Under the pieces are notes generated by a model. The model was not told where the DNA came from. It made no database searches and was given only the letters and a program-made list of their open reading frames with translations. From Saprospiraceae bacterium (lineage in GTDB: Bacteria; Bacteroidota; Bacteroidia; Chitinophagales; Saprospiraceae), in assembly GCA_014379065.1 (NCBI GenBank), contig JACMMM010000717.1, forward strand, positions 1 through 5,546: a DNA stretch of 5,546 bases, read 5' to 3'. Shown here in pieces: positions 1 to 5,502 of this stretch; position 1 is the stretch's first letter; every line of letters begins with the position of its first letter. The translations under genes were made by a program, and so were the position numbers.

Positions 1-2309
1 GTGAAGATGGTTACATTCGGCTCTATGATGCGAATTTTAAGTTGCTGAATAAAAACAAGACTACTGGTGGAAGCGACCTCTACTCACTCGCTTTTTCTCC
101 GGATGGTCGCTTGTTGGCGTTGGGTTATGAAGATAGCCCAACAGTACAGGTACTGGATGCTTCTACTTTGAGATTTCGTTACACAGTGGATATGACAGGA
201 AACACAGAAAACGGAGGATTAGACATTCTTACTTTTTCTGCGGACGGTTTCCAATTGGTTGCAGGCGGTTCTTTCCAAAAGTATAACAACGGCAAATCGT
301 GGTTTCAAATGCGCCTTTGGAACGAGCAGGGCAAAGGCGGGTACACCGACCTGGATGCCGGACAAAATACTATCATGGATACCAAAGCTTTGCCAGGTGG
401 CGGCTTTGTGTATGCCGGCACTTTCCCCGACTGGGGTAGCATAGACGCTGCCGGAAAACGGTTGCGCTATGTCGGATCGGATGTTTTGGATTATGCGACA
501 AACGACAAATCTCAATTCCGCCTTGGCTCTGGTGGTATGGAAGTGAGTGTGACTTCATCCGGTGGATTGCCCTTGCGTTTTGATCTGCCTAAGCGGCAAT
601 TACTTGAATCGGCCTCAGTTTTCCCTGCTGCTGCCACAGATCGAAACGGCTTGCAGCTCAGCGACTGGTTAAACAATACCAATCCCAAACTCAATGGAAA
701 ATCGCTTTCCCTGCTCGAACAGTATGAATTATGCCGAAGCGCAGCCGTCGCAACAGGCGGTACTGGTATTGTGCTGGGAGCGAGCTGGAATCTTTACTGC
801 GCCGATGCTTCGGGCAACCTACGCTGGAAGCAACCCGTGCCGGGCACCACTTGGTGCGTCAACATAGATCCCACTAAGCAAGTCGTGGTGGCAGCACTCG
901 GCGATGGCACCATCCGCTGGTATCGTTTCCGCGATGGCAAGCACTTGCTCACGCTTTACATCCACCCCGACCGCAAGCGCTGGGTACTGTGGACGCCTGG
1001 CGGTTACTTCGACTGTGCGCCGGGTGCAGAGGATCTGCTCGGCTGGCATGTCAATCAAGGGGCTGACCACGAGGCGGCATACTACCCGCTATCCAAATTC
1101 CGGGATCGTTTCTACCGACCTGATGTGATTGACCGCATCCTCGAAACCTACGACGAAGACCTCGCTCTGCAAGACGCCGATGCCGCCCGTGGCAAAACCA
1201 GCAGCCGCTCCACCCTGCTTGACGAACTTCCGCCTAGTGCCCGTATCCTCAGCCCAGTGGAAGGAACAGAAATCAGCAGCACCAAAATCACGCTGGCTTA
1301 TTCCCTGCAATCGCCCAACAGCGAGCCCATCACCGGCCTGCGCATCCTTGTGGACGGGCGGCCCATCGCCAACGGGCGAGGCTTCAAGCCCCTCGGTCAG
1401 CGTCTGGAAGAACCCATCGAAGTGCCTGTCGCCAACTGCACGGTGAGCGTCGTGGCCGAAAATCGCTTCGGGGCTTCCGAGCCTGCCACGCTGCGGCTGT
1501 TCTGGAAAAAAACCGCAGCCGCGCCCACAACAGGCGTGGACATCCGTCCCAAACTCTACATCCTTTCCATAGGGGTGTCGAAATACCAGAACACCGACAT
1601 GAAACTTGATTATGCTGACGACGATGCCCGCGAGTTCGCCGCTTTGCTTCAAAAACAAAAAGGCAGTTCCAGCAGTCTTTACTCGGATGTGCAAACGCGG
1701 GTGCTGCTTGACGAAGCGGCTACCAAAGAGTCCATTCTTGATGGCCTCCAATGGCTCGAACAGGAAACGACTAGCCACGATGTAGCGATGCTCTTCTTCG
1801 CCGGGCATGGCGTGGACGATCGCAACGGCAACTTTTATTTTCTCCCCGCCACTGCGGATCCCGCCGCACTCAAGCGCACAGGGGTGGCACACGGCGACGT
1901 GCAAACCACCGTCGCTTCGGTGTCGGGAAAAATCATCGTGTTCATGGATGCCTGCCACTCCGGCAGCCTGATGCGGCCCATCGGCACGGCGCGTGGCGAG
2001 ATGCTGCCCGAAATCGCCCCGGTGGTCAACGAACTGATCTCGGCAGAAAACGGCGCTGTAGTGTTCTGTTCCACCACCAACCGCCAAAAGGCCTTGGAAG
2101 ATTCGGCTTGGGGACATGGGGCATTCACGAAAGCCTTGCTGGAAGGCTTGGGAGGCAAGGCATTCTCCCCCGGAACGAAAAAAATCACGGTGAAAACTCT
2201 GGATGCCTACGTCGCCGAGCGAGTGAAGGAATTGACGGGTCGTCAGCAGACACCCACTACGGCCTATCCGCCAAACGTGCCGGATTTTCCGGTGAGTTAT
2301 GGAAATTGA
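1..2309 (+). CDS. WD40-repeat protein with C-terminal caspase-like (peptidase C14) domain, 5'-truncated by the window
   Basis: The reading frame is open from the left edge (first full codon at 3), and the first residues (EDGYIRLYDA) already look like the end of a WD40 blade, so the true start is outside. The TTG at 42 is not credible as a start. Numbering from 42, WD40-like blades lie at about 12-40 (LAFSPDGRLLALG), 60-94 (TFSADG...MRLWN) and 271-297 (GDGTIRWYRF). A conserved connector follows at 314-360 (WVLWTPGGYFDCAPG, FRDRFYRPDVID), then an Ig-like segment at about 397-492 and a caspase fold from 504 (KLYILSIGVSKYQ). The catalytic dyad is visible: H589 in FFAGHG and C638 in DACHSG, so the protease is probably active. 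Caspase-like proteases cleave proteins after selected residues; WD40 propellers usually bind partners or sense signals. Such proteins are common in Bacteroidota, mostly with unknown substrates. A role in stress, cell death or conflict is inference. The gene ends convergently with its neighbour. Confidence 0.93.
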   Translation, partial: EDGYIRLYDANFKLLNKNKTTGGSDLYSLAFSPDGRLLALGYEDSPTVQVLDASTLRFRYTVDMTGNTENGGLDILTFSADGFQLVAGGSFQKYNNGKSWFQMRLWNEQGKGGYTDLDAGQNTIMDTKALPGGGFVYAGTFPDWGSIDAAGKRLRYVGSDVLDYATNDKSQFRLGSGGMEVSVTSSGGLPLRFDLPKRQLLESASVFPAAATDRNGLQLSDWLNNTNPKLNGKSLSLLEQYELCRSAAVATGGTGIVLGASWNLYCADASGNLRWKQPVPGTTWCVNIDPTKQVVVAALGDGTIRWYRFRDGKHLLTLYIHPDRKRWVLWTPGGYFDCAPGAEDLLGWHVNQGADHEAAYYPLSKFRDRFYRPDVIDRILETYDEDLALQDADAARGKTSSRSTLLDELPPSARILSPVEGTEISSTKITLAYSLQSPNSEPITGLRILVDGRPIANGRGFKPLGQRLEEPIEVPVANCTVSVVAENRFGASEPATLRLFWKKTAAAPTTGVDIRPKLYILSIGVSKYQNTDMKLDYADDDAREFAALLQKQKGSSSSLYSDVQTRVLLDEAATKESILDGLQWLEQETTSHDVAMLFFAGHGVDDRNGNFYFLPATADPAALKRTGVAHGDVQTTVASVSGKIIVFMDACHSGSLMRPIGTARGEMLPEIAPVVNELISAENGAVVFCSTTNRQKALEDSAWGHGAFTKALLEGLGGKAFSPGTKKITVKTLDAYVAERVKELTGRQQTPTTAYPPNVPDFPVSYGN

Positions 2310-2318
2310 ATTGCACCC

Positions 2319-2351
2319 AACTTCCCGAAAGTTTGAAACTTTCGGGAAGTT
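2319..2351 (+). terminator. Perfect 33-nt palindrome, candidate transcription terminator hairpin for the caspase gene
   Basis: Two perfectly complementary 16-nt arms (AACTTCCCGAAAGTTT and its reverse complement) flank a single central G at 2335, starting 9 nt after the stop codon of the WD40-caspase gene. Transcribed, it would fold into a strong stem with a small TTGAA-like loop. No T-tract follows on either strand, so it is not a textbook Rho-independent terminator. It could instead act as an mRNA 3'-end stabiliser or be a palindromic repeat element. The palindrome is certain; its role is inferred from position. Confidence 0.5.
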
Positions 2352-2359
2352 CGAGCGCG

Positions 2360-2397
2360 AAAAAACGAAAGCCCCAACTCGTTAGCCGAGGCTTCGT
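2360..2397 (-). terminator. Intrinsic terminator of the small minus-strand gene
   Basis: Read on the minus strand, ACGAAGCC (2397-2390) can pair with GGCTTTCGT (2373-2365) with one bulged base. An inner CTCG/CGAG pairing surrounds a GCTAA loop, and a run of six Ts (2365-2360) follows immediately. It lies about 23 nt beyond the stop codon at 2420. A GC-rich stem plus U-tract in this place is a classic Rho-independent terminator. On the plus strand the same stem is followed only by TCTTCCT, so it may work weakly in that direction too. Confidence 0.7.
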
Positions 2398-2419
2398 CTT
2401 CCTGCTGCCGTGAGCGAAT

Positions 2420-2749
2420 TCACCATTCGACGATTTTCTTTGGAAGCCCTACTGGTACTTTTGGCGGATGGAAAAAGTGGTCGAGCGCGGCCATTTCCAG
2501 GCGACGCTTTATCTCGTCTGAGGCGATAACATGTGGGTAAACATCCAGCTCCTGTGGGTCATAAGCGGAAAGAATGTCCACGCGAACTGAGCGGAGATTG
2601 GTGAAGATTTCTGTGTCGTCTGTGCCGTCGGCCAGCATTTCGATGGTGACTTCCGCCTCGCCTACAAGCATGATGCTCTCCTCATCACTGTAGCGGTAGG
2701 CCACGATTTCATGGACGACTTTCAGTTGGTTTTGTGCATTTTCCGACAT
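2420..2749 (-). CDS. Small acidic protein of unknown function (109 aa)
   Basis: I do not recognise this family. The 109-aa product has no signal peptide, membrane segment or cysteine, so it should be cytoplasmic and soluble. It is strongly acidic: about 21 Asp/Glu against 10 Lys/Arg. The first 60 residues alternate short hydrophobic and charged stretches that could form beta strands (IVAYRY, SIMLVGEAEVTIEML, VRVDILSAY). Next comes a helix-like segment (SDEIKRRLEMAALDHFF), then a proline-rich tail (HPPKVPVGLP). The ATG at 2749 is supported by a promoter-like TATCTTTG about 27 nt upstream. Together with a good intrinsic terminator just past the stop, this suggests a real, singly transcribed gene rather than a shadow frame. 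It converges on the caspase gene and diverges from the HTH gene, so no operon partner hints at function. Confidence 0.8.
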   Translation of the reverse strand: MSENAQNQLKVVHEIVAYRYSDEESIMLVGEAEVTIEMLADGTDDTEIFTNLRSVRVDILSAYDPQELDVYPHVIASDEIKRRLEMAALDHFFHPPKVPVGLPKKIVEW

Positions 2750-2775
2750 AACAGCGTAGGTTTGCTTTATCGGAA

Positions 2776-2783
2776 CAAAGATA
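2776..2783 (-). promoter_or_regulatory. Bacteroidota-type -7 promoter element (TATCTTTG) for the 2420-2749 gene
   Basis: On the minus strand the bases read TATCTTTG, an exact match to the TAnnTTTG -7 consensus of Bacteroidota housekeeping promoters. About 20 nt further upstream there is only a T-rich stretch rather than a clear TTG -33 element. Transcription would start near 2770, giving a leader of about 20 nt before the ATG at 2749. Confidence 0.6.
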
Positions 2784-2873
2784 ATTCCACTTTATGGATT
2801 TTAAAAATATTAAATTCATTTTTATGAATATTTTTTCGCAAAATGGATTTTGTGATTATACAAAATATTGTTT
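2784..2873. other. AT-rich divergent spacer with a short hairpin and a direct repeat
   Basis: This stretch is much richer in A and T than the flanking genes. It contains a perfect small hairpin at 2814-2829 (ATTCAT, TTTT loop, ATGAAT) and the 9-mer ATGGATTTT twice, at 2794-2802 and 2843-2851, with starts 49 bp apart. It lies between the divergent starts of the small acidic-protein gene and the HTH gene, so it should hold the promoter for the HTH/radical SAM unit. No clear TAnnTTTG element is visible on the plus strand; TATTTTTT near 2828 is a weak candidate. A 29-codon ATG-to-TAA frame (2794-2883) exists but is of doubtful reality. Confidence 0.5.
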
Positions 2874-2954
2874 AAAACACTAAGGAACTAAGGTACACTA
2901 AGAGTTTAAGGCTGAAAGTCAAAGTCTTAGTGCTTCTTAGTTCCTTAGTGTTTT
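2874..2954. repeat. 81-nt imperfect inverted repeat of CACTAAGGA-like units (REP/MITE-like)
   Basis: The arms at 2874-2892 and 2936-2954 are perfectly complementary over 19 bp (AAAACACTAAGGAACTAAG). After a 3-nt mismatch they continue for 8 more bp (2896-2903 with 2925-2932), leaving a 21-nt loop. Each arm is itself made of about three 9-nt repeats (CACTAAGGA, ACTAAGGTA, CACTAAGAG). No obvious target-site duplication flanks it and it carries no gene. Similar CTAAG-rich intergenic repeats recur in many Bacteroidota genomes (recollection, not checked). In RNA it would form a long stem just upstream of the HTH start codon. Confidence 0.85.
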
Positions 2955-2968
2955 CAAAAACTCGCTTG

Positions 2969-3349
2969 ATGAAACAAGGAGAAAAATTGCTGATTTTAGC
3001 CAGAAGAGACCAACGCTCCTCGGAGGAGATCGCCGAGGCTATGGGCATTGACAAATCCTATTTGCCAAGACTCTACAAATTGGACAAATTGCCGCCCAAG
3101 CCTTTACAAAAGGCGCAGGAGGTCTTTGGCGTATCGCGAGAATATTTCATCAGCGAATCAGAAGGCAAAACCGTGGTGAATGAAGATCTGGGTCCCTACG
3201 GCTCGGTCGAAACGGAATTGGCTCGTCTTCAGACTGAAATCGCCCTGCTTCGGGACGAGATTACCCGCCTAAACAAAATACTCGAACAAGAAAAAAGCAT
3301 CAATAAAGACCTCTCAGAAGCGATTTTAAACATGAGCAAACGTGGATAA
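2969..3349 (+). CDS. XRE-like helix-turn-helix protein with C-terminal coiled coil (126 aa)
   Basis: A small DNA-binding protein, probably a cytoplasmic dimeric regulator. Residues 4-60 (GEKLLILARRDQRSSEEIAEAMGI, then DKSYLPRLYKLDKLP) match the XRE/Cro helix-turn-helix pattern, with turn and recognition helix around 17-41. The following PKPLQKAQEVFGVSREYF is the usual closing helix pair. Residues 80-120 form a leucine-zipper-like coiled coil with ideal 3-4 spacing (L84, L87, I91, L94, I98, L101, L105), suggesting dimerisation. I chose ATG 2969 because the longer frame from GTG 2930 would make its first codons out of the right arm of the inverted repeat, and the HTH fold needs only residues from 2969 on. 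No Shine-Dalgarno is seen. The gene ends 8 bp before the radical SAM gene, so the two are very likely co-transcribed. The target is unknown; autoregulation or control of the enzyme gene is inference. Confidence 0.88.
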   Translation: MKQGEKLLILARRDQRSSEEIAEAMGIDKSYLPRLYKLDKLPPKPLQKAQEVFGVSREYFISESEGKTVVNEDLGPYGSVETELARLQTEIALLRDEITRLNKILEQEKSINKDLSEAILNMSKRG

Positions 3350-3357
3350 CCCCCCTC

Positions 3358-4782
3358 ATGCACATCCTTCTCTCCCACGGCTATTTCCTATGCGACGACC
3401 CGAAGGAGCAGGTCATCATGAAACCATATCCGCCACTCGGCCTGCTCTATCTTTCCGCATGGCTTGATATGCATGGAGTGGAAAATGAAATTTTTGACAC
3501 TGCTTTTTCCACAAAAGAGACTTTTCGGCAACGGTTGATGGAGTCACAACCGCGCATCCTCGCGCTGTATGTGAATTTGATGACGAAATTGAACGTGCTC
3601 GAAATAGCACGTTTTGTGCGCTCGCAGGAAACCTTAAAAAACACCCTAATTGTGTTTGGCGGGCCGGATGTGACGCACAATGTGGAAGATTACCTCAGGC
3701 ATGGCGCAGATCTGATTGTAATAGGTGAAGGAGAACACACGATGCTCGAGATTGCGCTGACGGCAAATGCATCCCATTTTACGCGCACCCAAAGCGGGGA
3801 TGCTTTCGCCCACATTCCCGGCCTCGCTTTTTTGCAGTCGGATGGATCCGTTTTCAAAACGACTTCAAGGGAAAAAATCCGCGATCTGGACACGCTTCCA
3901 TTCCCCAACCGCCTGAAAATCAACCTGCAACTTTATCTAGATGCCTGGAAAAAAGCCCACGGACATAGCGCAGTAAGCGTCAGCACACAACGTGGTTGCC
4001 CGTACACCTGCCGCTGGTGCAGCACCGCTGTGTATGGCCAAAGTTACCGTCGCCGAAGCCCGGAGAATGTGGTGGATGAGATCGTGTGGCTACAAAAAAA
4101 TTATGATTTTGACCTGATTTGGTTCGTAGATGATGTGTTTACCATCAGCCACAAATGGCTCAACGAATTCCGAGACGCGTTAAGAAACCGAGCCCTGAAA
4201 GTCCAGTTCGAGTGTATTACCCGTGCAGATCGTTTGAACGAAGAAGTGCTTAGCGTGTTGAAAGAAGCCGGTTGCTTTCGGGTGTGGATTGGCGCGGAGA
4301 GCGGTTCGCAGCGCGTCATTGATGCCATGGATCGCCGGGTGGATGTGGGTCAGGTGCGTGAGATGATCCGGTCGGCACGACATACGGGCATAGAGGCTGG
4401 CACCTTTATTATGCTCGGCTATCCAGGTGAAACAGAGGCTGATATCCGTGAAACGGTACGACATTTGAAGGACGCCAACCCCGACCTTTTCACCATTACG
4501 GTGGCCTATCCGATCAAAGGCACTGGACTTTACGAAGAGGTTCAGGCGAGCAGTCCCGATTATTCGGGATCAGCCTTGCCTTGGGAACAGCGCACGGATC
4601 GGGAACTCGATTTTCGGCGGACTTACCCGCGCCGTTATTATGATTTTTCGGTGCGTTGGACGGTGAATTCGGTGCTTTTGCACAAAGCGACATTGGCCGG
4701 GAAAGCATTGACATTCAAGAGTATGAAATTACTTGGGAAAGTGGGTGCGGCGCGGGTAGGGATGTGGGTGAGTAGGTTTTGA
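3358..4782 (+). CDS. B12-binding-domain radical SAM protein (BchE-like superfamily), reaction unknown
   Basis: A 474-aa enzyme with the layout of cobalamin-binding-type radical SAM proteins. The N-terminal Rossmann-like domain (about 1-140) shows KPYPPLGLLYLSAWL (22-36), VFGGPD (99-104) and GEGE (123-126). It lacks the DxHxxG cobalamin-ligand motif, as many members do. The radical SAM core follows at about 200-400 with the 4Fe-4S motif CPYTCRWC (C214, C218, C221), FVDD (256-259), GAESGS (312-317, SAM-binding region) and MLGYPGET (352-359). The core should reductively cleave S-adenosylmethionine to a 5'-deoxyadenosyl radical. The C-terminus (about 415-474) is basic and hydrophobic and contains no further cysteines, so there is no SPASM-type auxiliary cluster. 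ATG 3358 is kept because the first beta strand (MHILLSHGYF) begins there. The family includes the BchE-type cyclase and hopanoid- and lipid-modifying enzymes, but nothing here fixes the substrate. It lies 8 bp behind the HTH gene. Confidence 0.93.
   Translation: MHILLSHGYFLCDDPKEQVIMKPYPPLGLLYLSAWLDMHGVENEIFDTAFSTKETFRQRLMESQPRILALYVNLMTKLNVLEIARFVRSQETLKNTLIVFGGPDVTHNVEDYLRHGADLIVIGEGEHTMLEIALTANASHFTRTQSGDAFAHIPGLAFLQSDGSVFKTTSREKIRDLDTLPFPNRLKINLQLYLDAWKKAHGHSAVSVSTQRGCPYTCRWCSTAVYGQSYRRRSPENVVDEIVWLQKNYDFDLIWFVDDVFTISHKWLNEFRDALRNRALKVQFECITRADRLNEEVLSVLKEAGCFRVWIGAESGSQRVIDAMDRRVDVGQVREMIRSARHTGIEAGTFIMLGYPGETEADIRETVRHLKDANPDLFTITVAYPIKGTGLYEEVQASSPDYSGSALPWEQRTDRELDFRRTYPRRYYDFSVRWTVNSVLLHKATLAGKALTFKSMKLLGKVGAARVGMWVSRF
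4554..4569. repeat. Short palindrome TCCCGA-TTAT-TCGGGA inside the radical SAM gene
   Basis: A 6-bp perfect stem with a 4-nt loop lies within the coding sequence and encodes PDYSG in the segment after the radical SAM core. The same TCCCGA/TCGGGA core occurs inside the large palindrome at 2319-2351. It may be a coding-embedded palindromic repeat unit or chance; it does not disturb the frame. Confidence 0.35.
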
Positions 4783-4858
4783 CCCTAATAGACGATTCAC
4801 GATCTGATGCTCGTTTCTTTGCTTGCACTTTTAAAAACAATATTCAGCATTCAAACCT

Positions 4859-5437
4859 ATGCAACACCTTCTATTTCAAACCCTTATTCCAATTTTATTT
4901 TTCAGCCCTAAGGTCTCCAATGCTCAAGACCTAGGGCAATTAATGACGGCAAGAGAATACATCGAAATGAAATCGGGTCCTGAAAAAACCAAGCAAATCC
5001 GGGAATTGGAGCATAGGAGCTGGTATCATCAAGATGCCCTTATGGATCATACCGGGAATTTTATAGAATCAAAGAAATTTGATCTTTCCCCTTTTGTGGA
5101 TAGTCTGGGTGAATCCGCATTTCTGGTCACAGATATTAGCCCTGAATTCCCGGGTGGAGCGCTTTCTTTGAACGACTATTTACAAAATAAGCTGGGCAAT
5201 TTGCTCGTAAAACCTAATGAAGAGACACAAAACACCCTGTTTGTTAAGTTCTCTGTGCTAAAAGACGGTAAAATTGAGGCCGTTGAACCAGCCAACCCTT
5301 TTCCAGAATGGGTGCGTAGCTCGACCAGACAAAGATGCTTAGTCGCTGTTCGTGAAATGCCCAATTGGTCTCCCGGCATTTTCAAAGACCAACCTGTGAA
5401 GGTGAAAATGCTGATGATATTCAGCCTGCGTGAATAG
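4859..5437 (+). CDS. Secreted protein with TonB C-terminal-like domain, no membrane anchor
   Basis: A 192-aa protein that should be exported. Residues 1-22 form a signal peptide (hydrophobic LLFQTLIPILFF, cleavage likely after SNA before Q23), although its n-region lacks the usual Lys/Arg. Residues 23-90 are a charged region I do not recognise. Residues 95-192 match the TonB_C fold seen in Bacteroidota: PEFPGG (95-100), a strand pair TLFVKFSVLKDGKIEAVEPA, then REMPNWSPG (165-173) and a final strand VKVKMLMIFSL. True TonB proteins energise outer-membrane transporters and need an N-terminal transmembrane anchor and a Pro-rich spacer. Both are absent here, so this is more likely a periplasmic TonB_C-domain protein of unknown partner. 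The start is fixed because an in-frame stop at 4832 precedes ATG 4859 with no other start between. It follows the radical SAM gene by 76 bp with no clear terminator; TTTCTTTG at 4814-4821 is a weak promoter-like match. Confidence 0.85.
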   Translation: MQHLLFQTLIPILFFSPKVSNAQDLGQLMTAREYIEMKSGPEKTKQIRELEHRSWYHQDALMDHTGNFIESKKFDLSPFVDSLGESAFLVTDISPEFPGGALSLNDYLQNKLGNLLVKPNEETQNTLFVKFSVLKDGKIEAVEPANPFPEWVRSSTRQRCLVAVREMPNWSPGIFKDQPVKVKMLMIFSLRE

Positions 5438-5482
5438 AAACGATCCCTTGTGTCCAGATTACACCAAGTCTGCCCAAAGCCC

Positions 5483-5490
5483 TACCTTCG
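5483..5490 (+). promoter_or_regulatory. Possible -7 promoter element (TACCTTCG) for a gene beyond the right edge
   Basis: TACCTTCG differs by one base from the Bacteroidota TAnnTTTG consensus. It lies in noncoding sequence after the stop of the TonB_C gene and just before the tandem repeat. No clear TTG -33 element is found at the expected distance, so this is a weak call. Any transcript would start near 5497 and run into the repeat. Confidence 0.22.
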
Positions 5491-5502
5491 CCCATCATTT
5501 TA

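Noticed and set aside
42..44. TTG at 42 as the start of the caspase gene
   Set aside because: The frame is open to the left edge and the residues before it (DGYIRLYDA) fit a WD40 blade, so the gene begins upstream of the window.
1089..2117. Long open frame of 342 codons on the minus strand opposite the caspase gene
   Set aside because: It lies wholly antisense to the conserved caspase and Ig-like coding region. Its translation is His/Gly/Val-rich without recognisable motifs, as expected for the complement of GC-rich coding DNA.
1835..2188. 117-codon minus-strand frame opposite the caspase catalytic region
   Set aside because: It is antisense to the conserved GHG and DACHSG region, and nothing in its translation suggests a protein.
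2108..2413. 101-codon plus-strand frame overlapping the end of the caspase gene
   Set aside because: It is out of frame with the conserved caspase C-terminus and runs through both hairpins; no domain is recognisable.
2874..2954. CRISPR or att-site interpretation of the CACTAAGGA repeats
   Set aside because: There are only short 9-nt units arranged as one inverted pair, with no unique spacers of regular length, no cas genes and no integrase nearby.
2872..3054. 60-codon minus-strand frame over the inverted repeat and HTH start
   Set aside because: It is made of repeat sequence and the complement of the HTH coding region, with no independent support.
4783..4858. Terminator between the radical SAM and TonB_C genes
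   Set aside because: No stem followed by a T-tract could be found in these 76 nt, so I do not call one; read-through is possible.
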